DNA of 64,000 nucleotides, taken from assembly GCA_965119215.1 (NCBI GenBank), contig CBCPKK010000007.1, positions 124,001 to 188,000 of the forward strand, in the 5' to 3' direction. The notes below the pieces were generated by a model, which worked only from the letters and a program-made list of their open reading frames with translations, ran no database searches and had not been told where the DNA came from. Origin of the DNA: Buttiauxella sp965119215 (GTDB taxonomy: Bacteria > Pseudomonadota > Gammaproteobacteria > Enterobacterales > Enterobacteriaceae). Both the position numbers and the translations under genes were made by a program. Position 1 is the first letter of the stretch. Each line of letters opens with the position of its first letter. Shown piece after piece: positions 25,040-34,268 of the stretch.

Positions 25040-25717
25040 ATGGGCATCGCCGTTAATATGAATGACACCACAACCAGTGGTGTTAACGCGACATCGGGTA
25101 ATAGCAGCATGACCGGCAGCAGTTCTGCCGATCTTCAGAGTAGTTTCTTGACGCTACTGGTTGCGCAGTTGAAAAACCAGGACCCCACCAACCCTCTGCA
25201 AAACAATGAACTGACGACTCAGCTGGCGCAAATCAGCACCGTGAGCGGCATTGAAAAACTCAATACCACGCTGGGTTCGGTGTCAGGCCAGTTAAATAAT
25301 AACCAGTCTGTCCAGTCCAGCGCCTTGATTGGGCATGGCGTTATGATCCCCGGCTCGAAAATTCTGGCAGGCAGTGAAGCCACCACACCGTTTGGTGTTG
25401 AGCTGCAACAAGCCGCCGATAAAACCACCGCAACGATCACTGATAACACCGGCAAAGTGGTACGTACGCTCGATATTGGTGGGCTAACCGCAGGTGTTCA
25501 TACCTTCACCTGGGATGGAACTATGACGGATGGATCGAAGGCACCAGACGGGGCATACAACGTCGCTATCAGTGCCAGTAATGGCAGTACGCAGTTGGTC
25601 GCTCAGCCGCTTAATTTTGCCATGGTCAACGGTGTGACACTCAGTAATGGCAAGACTTTGCTCGACCTCGGTACTTACGGCACCTCCACCCTCGATGACA
25701 TCAGGCAGATTATTTAA
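25040..25717 (+). CDS. flgD: Hook assembly scaffold FlgD
   Basis: Hook cap protein that directs FlgE polymerisation and is lost when the hook is complete. The product is 225 aa (E. coli 231). The conserved export/cap segment is SSFLTLLVAQLKNQDPTNPL (about residues 35-54), followed by QLAQISTVSGIEKLN. The C-terminal half has the FlgD Ig-like/tudor fold with FTWDGTMTDGS. It is shorter than E. coli by a few residues around position 115, where a TTT repeat is missing. Confidence 0.96.
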   Translation: MGIAVNMNDTTTSGVNATSGNSSMTGSSSADLQSSFLTLLVAQLKNQDPTNPLQNNELTTQLAQISTVSGIEKLNTTLGSVSGQLNNNQSVQSSALIGHGVMIPGSKILAGSEATTPFGVELQQAADKTTATITDNTGKVVRTLDIGGLTAGVHTFTWDGTMTDGSKAPDGAYNVAISASNGSTQLVAQPLNFAMVNGVTLSNGKTLLDLGTYGTSTLDDIRQII

Positions 25718-25744
25718 GCCATCAACCCTTTGCAGGAGTAAAAC

Positions 25745-26998
25745 ATGGGCTTTTCTCAAGCGGTCAGCGGCCTGAATGCTGCGGCGACCAACCTGGACGT
25801 GATTGGTAACAACATTGCCAACTCCGCCACCTACGGTTTTAAATCCGGTAGCGTTTCTTTCGCTGATATGTTCGCAGGCTCTAAAGTTGGCCTCGGCGTT
25901 AAAGTTGCCGGTATTACTCAGGACTTTAACGACGGTACCACCACCAACACAGGCCGTGGCCTGGATGTGGCTATCAGCCAGAACGGTTTTTTCCGTTTGG
26001 TGGACTCTAACGGTTCGGTTTATTACAGCCGTAACGGTCAGTTCAAGTTAGATGAAAACCGTAACCTGGTGAACATGCAGGGTATGCAGTTGACGGGCTA
26101 CCCGGCAACAGGCACTCCGCCTACGATTCAACAAGGCGCAAACCCTACCGGGCTTTCTGTTCCTAATACCCTGATGGCAGCGAAACTGACTTCTCAGGCT
26201 TCAATGCAGATCAACCTGAACTCATCTGATGCGTTGCCAGAAGTAAAGCCTTTTGATGCGACTAACTCCGCAAGCTATAACAAAAAAGGTTCCATCACCG
26301 TTTATGACACATTGGGTAACACCCATGACATGAACGTGTTCTACGTAAAAACTGCTGATAACAAATGGGATGTTTATACCCAGGACAGCAGCGTTGCGGC
26401 TTCGAAAGCGGTACGTGCTGGTGCAGTTAATTTTAATGCGAATGGCACCATCGAAAATATCACAACGCCAGACCCTGCTGATCCAGATAAAACCATCACC
26501 AGTACTACGCCAACGTTTTCAATCAACACTGGCCCATTGAACGGCGCACCGGCGGTGAAATTCGACTTCAGCCTGTTGAATTCCATGCAGCAGAACACCG
26601 GCTCAAACAATATTGTTGCTGCGAATCAGAATGGCTACAAACCGGGCGACCTGGTCAGCTACCAGATCAACGATGACGGCACCGTTGTCGGTAATTACTC
26701 CAACGAGCAAACCCAACTGTTAGGGCAGATTGTTCTGTCTAACTTTGCCAACCCTGAAGGTCTTGCATCAGAAGGGAACAACGTGTGGTCTGCTTCCAAC
26801 GCATCAGGTGTGGCTCTGCTGGGCACTGCCGGGAGCGGTAACTTCGGGACGCTGACTAATGGCGCGCTGGAGTCTTCGAACGTCGATCTGAGTAAAGAAC
26901 TGGTCAACATGATTGTCGCGCAGCGTAACTATCAGTCTAACGCGCAGACCATCAAAACCCAGGACCAGATCCTCAACACCCTGGTTAACCTGCGCTAA
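25745..26998 (+). CDS. flgE: Flagellar hook protein FlgE
   Basis: Structural subunit of the flagellar hook. The product is 417 aa against about 402 in E. coli; the extra length lies in the surface D2 domain, around TTPDPADPDKTITSTTPTFS. The N-terminal D0 segment is NLDVIGNNIANSATYGFKSG (18-37), and the C-terminal D0 helix reads ELVNMIVAQRNYQSNAQTIK. Hook D2 domains are known to vary between species because they face outward. Confidence 0.96.
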   Translation: MGFSQAVSGLNAAATNLDVIGNNIANSATYGFKSGSVSFADMFAGSKVGLGVKVAGITQDFNDGTTTNTGRGLDVAISQNGFFRLVDSNGSVYYSRNGQFKLDENRNLVNMQGMQLTGYPATGTPPTIQQGANPTGLSVPNTLMAAKLTSQASMQINLNSSDALPEVKPFDATNSASYNKKGSITVYDTLGNTHDMNVFYVKTADNKWDVYTQDSSVAASKAVRAGAVNFNANGTIENITTPDPADPDKTITSTTPTFSINTGPLNGAPAVKFDFSLLNSMQQNTGSNNIVAANQNGYKPGDLVSYQINDDGTVVGNYSNEQTQLLGQIVLSNFANPEGLASEGNNVWSASNASGVALLGTAGSGNFGTLTNGALESSNVDLSKELVNMIVAQRNYQSNAQTIKTQDQILNTLVNLR

Positions 26999-27017
26999 GC
27001 ACTAACGGGATAGCTTA

Positions 27018-27773
27018 ATGGATCACGCAATTTATACCGCCATGGGTGCGGCAAGTCAGACGCTGAATCAACAAGCGGTGACGGCCAGCAACCTGGCAAA
27101 TGCTTCAACACCTGGCTTTCGTGCGCAGCTGACTGCGTTGCGCTCAGTACCCGTGGAAGGGCTTTCCCTGCCAACGCGTACGCTGGTAACGGCATCAACG
27201 CCGGGTGCGGATATGTCACAAGGGCAGCTTGATTACACTCAACGTCCGCTGGATGTTGCCCTGCAACAAGATGGCTGGCTGGCGGTACAAAGTGCTGATG
27301 GCAGTGAGGCTTATACCCGTAACGGCAATATGCAGGTCAGCCCTGCCGGGCAGTTGACTATCGGCGGGCAACCGGTGATGGGCGACGGTGGCCCGATTGC
27401 AGTCCCGCAGGGCTCGCAGCTGACTATTGCGGCAGATGGCACTATCTCTTCGCTCAATCCAGGAGATCCACCGAATACAGTGGCACCGATTGGCCGCCTG
27501 AAACTGGTGAAAGCCAGCGGCCAGGAAGTAGTGCGCGGTGACGATGGATTATTCCGTTTGAGCGCTAATGCTCAGGCTACGCGTGGCGCAACTTTGCAGG
27601 CCGACCCCAGCATCAGAGTCATGTCTGGCGTGCTGGAAGGCAGCAACGTTAAGCCGGTAGAAGCGATGGCCGACATGATAACCAACGCCCGCCGTTTCGA
27701 GATGCAGATGAAAATTATCTCGAGCGTTGATGAGAACGAACAGCGTGCCAATCAGTTGCTGTCAATGACCTGA
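27018..27773 (+). CDS. flgF: Flagellar basal-body rod protein FlgF
   Basis: Proximal rod subunit of 251 aa, same length as E. coli FlgF. N-terminal motif QQAVTASNLANASTPGFRAQ (about 16-35) and C-terminal MADMITNARRFEMQMKIISS. Like FlgE and FlgG it contains the central SYTRNGN-type hook domain (AYTRNGNMQVS). Confidence 0.96.
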   Translation: MDHAIYTAMGAASQTLNQQAVTASNLANASTPGFRAQLTALRSVPVEGLSLPTRTLVTASTPGADMSQGQLDYTQRPLDVALQQDGWLAVQSADGSEAYTRNGNMQVSPAGQLTIGGQPVMGDGGPIAVPQGSQLTIAADGTISSLNPGDPPNTVAPIGRLKLVKASGQEVVRGDDGLFRLSANAQATRGATLQADPSIRVMSGVLEGSNVKPVEAMADMITNARRFEMQMKIISSVDENEQRANQLLSMT

Positions 27774-27804
27774 TGTTAAGCCTTGTAACTAACAGGAATT
27801 CACT

Positions 27805-28587
27805 ATGATCAGTTCTTTATGGATCGCCAAAACCGGTCTTGATGCTCAGCAAACCAACATGGATGTGATTGCCAACAACCTGGCAAACGTCTCCACCAAT
27901 GGTTTTAAGCGTCAGCGTGCGGTGTTCGAAGACTTGCTTTACCAGACGATTCGCCAGCCAGGTGCGCAATCTTCTGAGCAAACAACGCTGCCGTCAGGTT
28001 TGCAGATTGGTACGGGTGTGCGTCCGGTGGCAACCGAGCGTCTGCACAGCCAGGGCAACCTGTCTCAGACCAATAACAGCAAAGATGTGGCAATCAAAGG
28101 CCAGGGCTTCTTCCAGGTACAGTTGCCGGATGGCTCAAGCGCTTATACCCGCGACGGCTCATTCCAGGTCGACCAAAACGGCCAACTGGTTACGGCGGGC
28201 GGTTTCCAGGTTCAGCCTGCGATCACTATTCCAGCTAACTCACTGACGATTACTGTCGGACGTGATGGCATTGTGAGTGTGACCCAGCAGGGTCAGGCGC
28301 AGCCCGTTCAGGTGGGTCAGCTTAACTTGACCACCTTTATGAATGACACCGGTCTGGAAAGCCTGGGTGAAAACCTGTACGCCGAAACGCAGTCTTCCGG
28401 TACGCCGAATGAGAGCACGCCGGGTCTCAACGGTGCAGGGCTGTTGTATCAGGGTTATGTCGAAACCTCGAACGTAAACGTAGCGGAAGAACTGGTGAAT
28501 ATGATCCAGGTTCAGCGCGCTTACGAAATCAACAGTAAAGCGGTCTCTACTACAGACCAGATGCTGCAAAAACTGACGCAATTGTAA
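27805..28587 (+). CDS. flgG: Flagellar distal rod protein FlgG
   Basis: Distal rod subunit of 260 aa, the fixed length of the family, which helps set rod length. N-terminal TNMDVIANNLANVSTNGFKR (about 16-35), distal-rod specific insert GVRPVATERLHSQGNLSQTN, and C-terminal ELVNMIQVQRAYEINSKAVS. The start has a CAGGA ribosome site. Confidence 0.97.
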   Translation: MISSLWIAKTGLDAQQTNMDVIANNLANVSTNGFKRQRAVFEDLLYQTIRQPGAQSSEQTTLPSGLQIGTGVRPVATERLHSQGNLSQTNNSKDVAIKGQGFFQVQLPDGSSAYTRDGSFQVDQNGQLVTAGGFQVQPAITIPANSLTITVGRDGIVSVTQQGQAQPVQVGQLNLTTFMNDTGLESLGENLYAETQSSGTPNESTPGLNGAGLLYQGYVETSNVNVAEELVNMIQVQRAYEINSKAVSTTDQMLQKLTQL

Positions 28588-28633
28588 GATGTTTGCCGGT
28601 GTGTTCACGCGCACCGGCTGTCGAGACCTGAAG

Positions 28634-29338
28634 ATGAAAGCAATGCAAAACCCTATGGTTCTTCGTCCTGTCGTGATGTGTCTGGTGCTGGTAACCAGTG
28701 GCTGTGCCCTGATCCCCACCAAACCGCTGGTAGAAGGGGCAACCACCGCCCAACCGGTTCCCGGCCCTGCGCCTGTGATTAATGGATCTATTTTCCAGAC
28801 GGCACAGCCTGTGAACTACGGTTATCAACCGCTGTTTGAAGACCGTCGCCCGCGTAATGTCGGTGATACGTTGACCATTCAGCTTCAGGAAAATGTCAGT
28901 GCCAGCAAGAGTTCGTCGGCGAATGCCAGCCGTGACGGCAAAACAAACTTTGGCATGGACGTAACACCTCGTTATCTCGAAGGGTTATTTGGTAACGACC
29001 GTGCGTCACTCGATGCTTCTGGTGGCAACAGCTTTAACGGTAAAGGTGGCGCAAACGCCAGTAACACCTTTAGCGGAACGTTAACCGTGACGGTGGATCA
29101 GGTGCTGGCAAACGGCAACCTGCATGTCGTGGGTGAAAAACAAATCGCCATTAATCAGGGCACCGAATTTATTCGTTTCTCCGGTGTGGTGAATCCTCGC
29201 ACCATCAGTGGCTCCAACACCGTGCCATCCACACAAGTGGCTGATGCGCGTATCGAATATGTCGGTAACGGCTATATCAACGAAGCGCAGAACATGGGTT
29301 GGTTGCAACGCTTCTTCCTTAATTTATCGCCGATGTAA
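28634..29338 (+). CDS. flgH: Flagellar L-ring lipoprotein FlgH
   Basis: Outer-membrane L-ring subunit. From ATG 28634 it is 234 aa (E. coli 232) with lipobox TSGC at Cys24. The next ATG, 28643, gives 231 aa and also retains the signal; the choice between them is uncertain. The mature chain is close to E. coli: NYGYQPLFEDRRPRNVGDTL, ENVSASKSSSANASRDGKTN and FIRFSGVVNPRTISGSNTVP. It sits 46 bases after flgG. Confidence 0.95.
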   Translation: MKAMQNPMVLRPVVMCLVLVTSGCALIPTKPLVEGATTAQPVPGPAPVINGSIFQTAQPVNYGYQPLFEDRRPRNVGDTLTIQLQENVSASKSSSANASRDGKTNFGMDVTPRYLEGLFGNDRASLDASGGNSFNGKGGANASNTFSGTLTVTVDQVLANGNLHVVGEKQIAINQGTEFIRFSGVVNPRTISGSNTVPSTQVADARIEYVGNGYINEAQNMGWLQRFFLNLSPM

Positions 29339-29349
29339 GCGGGGGATTC

Positions 29350-30444
29350 ATGACCAAATATTTATTCGGATTGCTGATGCTGGTGGCCACTTTGGCTCAG
29401 GCAGACCGTATCCGTGACCTGACAAGTGTACAAGGCGTGCGCGAGAATGCCCTGATTGGTTATGGGCTGGTCGTTGGGCTGGATGGTACGGGCGACCAGA
29501 CGACGCAAACGCCGTTTACCACTCAGACACTCAACAACATGCTTTCCCAGTTGGGGATCACCGTTCCTGCGGGCACCAACATGCAGCTCAAGAACGTGGC
29601 GGCAGTCATGGTGACGGCAAAATACCCGGCATTTGCGCGTTCCGGGCAAAACATTGACGTGGTGGTTTCCTCCCTGGGTAACGCCAAAAGCCTGCGTGGC
29701 GGCACACTGCTGATGACACCGATGAAAGGTGTTGATAATCAGGTTTACGCCCTGGCTCAGGGCAACATTTTAGTTGGCGGTGCGGGCGCTTCTGCTGGCG
29801 GCAGCAGCGTTCAGGTTAACCAGCTCAACGGTGGCCGTATAACCAACGGTGCTGTTATCGAGCGCGAGTTACCGGGTACGTTTGGCACCGGTAATGTCAT
29901 CAGCCTGCAACTGAACAATGATGATTTCACGCTGGCTCAGCAAATCACCGACACCATTAACCGTTCACGTGGTTTTGGCAGTGCATCGGCATTGGATGCG
30001 CGCACTATCCAGATCCGTGTGCCAACCGGTAACAGTTCGCAAGTGCGTTTACTGGCCGACATTCAGAACCTGGAAGTGAGCATACCGGCACAAGACGCCA
30101 AAGTGATCATCAACTCTCGAACGGGTTCGGTCGTCATGAATCAGGAAGTGACGCTGAATACTTGTGCTGTAGCGCAAGGCAACTTGTCTGTGACGGTTAA
30201 CCGCCAGGCACAGGTCAGCCAGCCGGATACACCATTTGGTGGTGGGCAAACCGTGGTGACGCCGCAAACGCAAATTGATTTGCGCCAAACTGGCGGTGCG
30301 TTGCAGCGAGTTAACGCCAGCGCCAACCTCAATAACGTGGTTCGCGCACTTAATACGCTGGGGGCAACGCCAATGGAGCTGATGTCGATTCTGCAATCGA
30401 TGCAAACCGCGGGTTGCCTGCGCGCCAAAGTGGAAATCATCTGA
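29350..30444 (+). CDS. flgI: Flagellar P-ring protein FlgI
   Basis: Periplasmic P-ring subunit of 364 aa (E. coli 365). Signal peptide MTKYLFGLLMLVATLAQA with cleavage before DRIRDL. It has the family's DRIRDLTSVQGVRENALIGY N-terminus and the two cysteines (TCAVAQ and GCLRAK) that form the intramolecular disulfide in the E. coli protein. The stop overlaps the flgJ start by one base (TGATG). Confidence 0.97.
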   Translation: MTKYLFGLLMLVATLAQADRIRDLTSVQGVRENALIGYGLVVGLDGTGDQTTQTPFTTQTLNNMLSQLGITVPAGTNMQLKNVAAVMVTAKYPAFARSGQNIDVVVSSLGNAKSLRGGTLLMTPMKGVDNQVYALAQGNILVGGAGASAGGSSVQVNQLNGGRITNGAVIERELPGTFGTGNVISLQLNNDDFTLAQQITDTINRSRGFGSASALDARTIQIRVPTGNSSQVRLLADIQNLEVSIPAQDAKVIINSRTGSVVMNQEVTLNTCAVAQGNLSVTVNRQAQVSQPDTPFGGGQTVVTPQTQIDLRQTGGALQRVNASANLNNVVRALNTLGATPMELMSILQSMQTAGCLRAKVEII

Positions 30445-31385
30445 TGCTTAACGAAGCCCAGTCACTGGCTAATGCGGCGTGGGACGCTAATTCTCTCAAT
30501 GAGCTGAAAGCGAAAACCGGGCAAGATCCCAAGGGCAATCTCAAAACGGTTGCCCGCCAGGTGGAAGGGATGTTTGTGCAGATGATGCTAAAAAGCATGC
30601 GTGAAGCGCTGCCAAAAGATGGCTTATTTAGCAGCGAGCAGACACGCATGTATACCAGCATCTACGATCAGCAAATCGCGCAGCAGCTCAGTGCCAAAGG
30701 GCTGGGGCTTGCCGATATGATGGTGGAGCAAATGGGGGGCAATGCGGACCCATCGGAAGAGGCAGGTAAAGTGCCGATGAAGTTTGATATGCAAACCGTG
30801 ACCAGCTTCCAGAACCAGGCATTAACGCAAATGGTGCGCCAGGCCATTCCTAAAGCGCCTTCTAACGAAGAACCGCTGACCGGCGACAGCAAAGACTTTC
30901 TGGCGCAGCTTTCTTTACCTGCAAGGCTTGCCAGCGAGCAGAGCGGCATTCCTCATCACTTGATTCTGGCGCAGGCCGCGCTGGAATCTGGCTGGGGTCA
31001 GCGACAAATCCTCACTGAAAAAGGCGAGCCGAGTTTTAACTTGTTTGGCGTTAAGGCCTCAGCAAACTGGAAAGGGCAGGTTACCGAAATCACCACAACT
31101 GAATACGAAAATGGTGAAGCGAAAAAGGTGAAGGCTAAGTTCCGAGTTTATAGCTCTTATCTGGAAGCACTTTCTGATTACGTCGGCCTGCTAACCCGTA
31201 ACCCACGCTATGCCGCCGTAACCAATGCTGATACCGCTGAACAGGGCGCTCAGGCCTTACAAAATGCGGGTTATGCCACCGATCCAAATTACGCCCGCAA
31301 GCTCACCGGCATGATTCAACAGATGAAAGCGATGGGCGATAAAGTCGCAAAAGCGTACAGCAACGACCTGTCAAATTTGTTCTGA
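30444..31385 (+). CDS. flgJ: Peptidoglycan hydrolase and rod cap FlgJ
   Basis: Bifunctional protein: the N-terminal domain (about 1-150) caps the growing rod, and the C-terminal GH73 beta-N-acetylglucosaminidase domain opens the peptidoglycan. The product is 313 aa, as in E. coli. Catalytic Glu181 lies in AQAALESGWGQ and the second acidic residue Glu220 in ITTTEYENG. ATG 30444 overlaps the flgI stop, so translation is probably coupled; the earlier in-frame ATG at 30414 lies inside flgI and has no homology. Confidence 0.96.
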   Translation: MLNEAQSLANAAWDANSLNELKAKTGQDPKGNLKTVARQVEGMFVQMMLKSMREALPKDGLFSSEQTRMYTSIYDQQIAQQLSAKGLGLADMMVEQMGGNADPSEEAGKVPMKFDMQTVTSFQNQALTQMVRQAIPKAPSNEEPLTGDSKDFLAQLSLPARLASEQSGIPHHLILAQAALESGWGQRQILTEKGEPSFNLFGVKASANWKGQVTEITTTEYENGEAKKVKAKFRVYSSYLEALSDYVGLLTRNPRYAAVTNADTAEQGAQALQNAGYATDPNYARKLTGMIQQMKAMGDKVAKAYSNDLSNLF

Positions 31386-31403
31386 ACACACGTTATTAAA
31401 GCC

Positions 31404-31430
31404 TCAAGTCCTGGCGGCAGCTGCCGATAA
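31404..31430 (+). promoter_or_regulatory. Sigma-28 (FliA) promoter of flgKL
   Basis: TCAA, 15 bases, then GCCGATAA. The -10 is a perfect FliA match and the -35 differs by one base from TAAA. It lies 41 bases before the flgK start, matching the known class III flgKL promoter. Confidence 0.9.
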
Positions 31431-31470
31431 TAATCGACAGGACCCGTGATAAACGAGCAAAGGAAATTTC

Positions 31471-33132
31471 ATGTCCAGTAGCCTGATTAACAGTGCCATG
31501 AGTGGCCTGGGTGCTGCTCAGGCGGCACTGAATACCGTCAGTAACAATATTTCAAATTACAACATTACCGGTTACACCCGCCAGACTACCGTGTTGTCAC
31601 AGTCGCAAAGTACGCTGGGCGCCGGTGGCTGGGTGGGTAATGGGGTGTATGTCAGCGGTGTGCAACGTGAATATGATTCGTTCATTACCAACCAACTGCG
31701 CGCGGCACAGACCCAAAGCAGTGGCCTGAATACGCAGTATCAGCAGATGTCTAAAATTGACAACATTCTGTCTGGTACCACCAATACACTTGCAACAACC
31801 ATGCAGAGCTTTTTCAGCGGCTTGCAAACCCTGGTCAGTAACTCTGAAGACCCGGCGGCACGCCAGGCATTACTCGGTAATGCCAGCGGCCTGGTAAACC
31901 AGTTTAAGGTGACGGATCAGTATCTGCGTGACCAGGATAAACAGGTTAATACCGCGGTTCAAAGCAGCGTTGAGCAAATCAATAATTACGCCAGCCAGAT
32001 TGCCAATCTTAACACTCAGATTTCACGGCTGACCGGTGTGGGAGCAGGGGCTGTGCCTAATGATTTGCTGGACCAGCGCGACCAATTGGTTAGCGAGCTC
32101 AACCAGATTGTGGGCGTAGAAGTTAGCGTTCAGGATGGCGGCACCTATAACGTTTCCATCGCTAATGGTTTGTCTCTGGTTCAGGGCGATAAAGCCAACA
32201 AGCTGGCGGCAGTGGGGTCGAGTGCCGATCCTTCTCGTATCACCGTCGGCTATGTGGATTCCGTTTCCGGAACCACTGAAATTCCTGAGAGCCAGCTGAA
32301 AAGCGGTTCACTGGGCGGTATGTTAACTTTCCGTTCGCAGGATCTCGATGGTGCCCGTAACCGTCTGGGGCAATTAGCACTGACATTTGCTGATGCGATT
32401 AACAAGCAGCATGGTGCTGGGTTCGATGCCGATGGCGTTAAAGGGGAAGACTTCTTCAAATTCGGCGGCCCGTCGGTTCAGAGCAATAGCAACAATGCCT
32501 CTAAATCAACCGCGCTCACTGCCACTATGACAGACAGTTCTCAGGTGCAGGCCAGCGATTACAAAGTGGTTTATGACGGCACTAACTGGCAAGTCACTCG
32601 TTTGTCAGATAACAAGCAATTTCCGGCTACGGTTACTGATGATGGCAAGGGTAATAAGAGCATGAGCTTCGATGGCCTGAAACTAGACATCAGCGGCACG
32701 CCACCGACCAAAAATGACAGCTTTATTGTGAAACCTGTGTCAGACGCCGTAGTGAATATGAACGTGCTGATCACCGACGAAAGTAAACTGGCATTGGCAG
32801 GTGCGGCAAACAACGGCGAAAGCGACAACCGTAACGCTCAGGCCATGTTGGATTTACAAAGTGCCAAAACAGTCAATGGCAACAAATCGTTTAACGATGC
32901 GTATGCCAGCCTGGTCAGTGATGTCGGTAACAAAACCAGCACGCTGAAAGTCACCAGCACTACGCAAAATAATGTGGTCACGCAGTTAAGTAACCAACAG
33001 CAGTCTATCTCTGGCGTCAACCTTGACGAAGAGTACGGTAACTTGCAGCGCTTCCAACAATATTACCTGGCGAACGCTCAGGTACTCCAGACGGCATCAA
33101 CTCTGTTTGATGCGTTACTGTCCATCCGTTAA
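31471..33132 (+). CDS. flgK: Hook-filament junction protein FlgK
   Basis: First junction protein (HAP1) joining hook to filament. The product is 553 aa (E. coli 547). The conserved ends are ALNTVSNNISNYNITGYTRQ (about 18-37) and the C-terminal GVNLDEEYGNLQRFQQYYLANAQ region with LFDALLSIR. The central surface domain is more divergent and carries the extra length. It is exported with the aid of FlgN and expressed from the class III promoter just upstream. Confidence 0.96.
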   Translation: MSSSLINSAMSGLGAAQAALNTVSNNISNYNITGYTRQTTVLSQSQSTLGAGGWVGNGVYVSGVQREYDSFITNQLRAAQTQSSGLNTQYQQMSKIDNILSGTTNTLATTMQSFFSGLQTLVSNSEDPAARQALLGNASGLVNQFKVTDQYLRDQDKQVNTAVQSSVEQINNYASQIANLNTQISRLTGVGAGAVPNDLLDQRDQLVSELNQIVGVEVSVQDGGTYNVSIANGLSLVQGDKANKLAAVGSSADPSRITVGYVDSVSGTTEIPESQLKSGSLGGMLTFRSQDLDGARNRLGQLALTFADAINKQHGAGFDADGVKGEDFFKFGGPSVQSNSNNASKSTALTATMTDSSQVQASDYKVVYDGTNWQVTRLSDNKQFPATVTDDGKGNKSMSFDGLKLDISGTPPTKNDSFIVKPVSDAVVNMNVLITDESKLALAGAANNGESDNRNAQAMLDLQSAKTVNGNKSFNDAYASLVSDVGNKTSTLKVTSTTQNNVVTQLSNQQQSISGVNLDEEYGNLQRFQQYYLANAQVLQTASTLFDALLSIR

Positions 33133-33148
33133 TTAAGGAATCTGGCGT

Positions 33149-34111
33149 ATGCGTATCAGTACCGCAATGATGTACCAACAGAACATGCGTGGCGTCACTA
33201 ACGCACAAAGTGAGTGGCTGCGTTACGGCGAGCAGATGTCGACAGGCCAGCGCGTTAACAAACCTTCTGATGACCCTATTGCTGCTTCACAAGCCGTGGT
33301 GCTTTCGCAGGCTCAGGCGCAAAACAGTCAATATGCACTGGCACGCACTTTTGCCACGCAAAAAGTGTCGCTGGAAGAAAACGTATTGGGGCAGGTGACA
33401 ACGGCGATTCAGTCTGCGCAGGAAAAAATCGTCTACGCCAACAACGGCACGTTAAGCGATGATGACCGTGCGTCACTGGCGACCGACCTGGAAGGTATTC
33501 GTAATCAGATATTGAACCTGGCCAACAGTACTGATGGCAACGGGCGCTATATTTTTGCCGGTTACAAAACCGAAACAGCACCGTTTACCGGTGCTGCGAA
33601 CGGTGTGATTTATGGCGGTGGAGATACACCGGTTTCCCAGTCTGTAGATGCGTCACGCACGATGACGATTGGCCATACGGGTAAGCAAATCTTTGACACG
33701 CTGACCAGTAATGCCGTGCCTGAACCTGGAAACGGCACGTCTGAAAGCAATCTGTTCGATATGCTCGACTCAGCCATTGAAACATTGAGAACGCCGACTG
33801 AAGGCAAGAGTGACGCGGAAAAAGAGAATTTAACCGCCGCCATCGATAAAACCAGCCGTGGCCTGAAAAACTCGCTCAATAACGTGCTGACCGTACGTGC
33901 CGAGCTGGGTACGCAACTGAGTGAACTGGATAAGCTTGATGAACTAGGCAGCGACCGTAGTCTGGGTCAGGCACAGCAAATGAGTGATTTGATTAACGTG
34001 GACTGGAACTCCGCCATTTCTTCTTACGTAATGCAGCAGGCTGCGCTGCAGGCCTCTTATAAAGCCTTTAGTGATATGCAAGGGATGTCTTTGTTCCAAC
34101 TCAATAAGTAA
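33149..34111 (+). CDS. flgL: Hook-filament junction protein FlgL
   Basis: Second junction protein (HAP3), 320 aa (E. coli 317). N-terminal MRISTAMMYQQNMRGVTNAQ and the flagellin-like GQRVNKPSDDPIAASQAVVL are conserved, as is the C-terminal QQAALQASYKAFSDMQGMSL. Spacing of 16 bp from flgK indicates one transcript. Its 3' UTR ends at a strong terminator. Confidence 0.96.
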   Translation: MRISTAMMYQQNMRGVTNAQSEWLRYGEQMSTGQRVNKPSDDPIAASQAVVLSQAQAQNSQYALARTFATQKVSLEENVLGQVTTAIQSAQEKIVYANNGTLSDDDRASLATDLEGIRNQILNLANSTDGNGRYIFAGYKTETAPFTGAANGVIYGGGDTPVSQSVDASRTMTIGHTGKQIFDTLTSNAVPEPGNGTSESNLFDMLDSAIETLRTPTEGKSDAEKENLTAAIDKTSRGLKNSLNNVLTVRAELGTQLSELDKLDELGSDRSLGQAQQMSDLINVDWNSAISSYVMQQAALQASYKAFSDMQGMSLFQLNK

Positions 34112-34190
34112 TTTCACCAGTTTGGGCGTGCTATGAAACTGAGCACGCTTTATATGTCCACTTCATCACCCCGAAGTGGGCTTTTTTTTG
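34112..34190 (+). ncRNA. Possible FlgO-type small RNA from the flgL 3' UTR
   Basis: In E. coli the flgL 3' UTR yields a small Hfq-bound RNA, FlgO. Here a 79-nt segment between the flgL stop and a terminator with an eight-T tail has the right position and an Hfq-type 3' end. I cannot compare the sequence with FlgO from memory, so this is inferred from position. Confidence 0.35.
34158..34190 (+). terminator. Rho-independent terminator of the flgKL transcript
   Basis: A 7-bp stem (CCACTTC/GAAGTGG) with an 8-nt loop is followed by a C and eight T. It ends the rightward flagellar operon. Confidence 0.88.
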
Positions 34191-34214
34191 TCCGAAATAT
34201 ACGGTGCTGCGACA

Positions 34215-34249
34215 AATAAAAAAGCCGACCAGTTTCCTGGTCGGCTTTT
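34215..34249 (-). terminator. Rho-independent terminator of rne
   Basis: A perfect 9-bp stem (GCCGACCAG/CTGGTCGGC) with a 4-nt loop is flanked by A runs and T runs, so it can work in both directions. It lies 20 bases past the rne stop. Confidence 0.93.
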
Positions 34250-34268
34250 CTCACAACACGCTTAGCGG

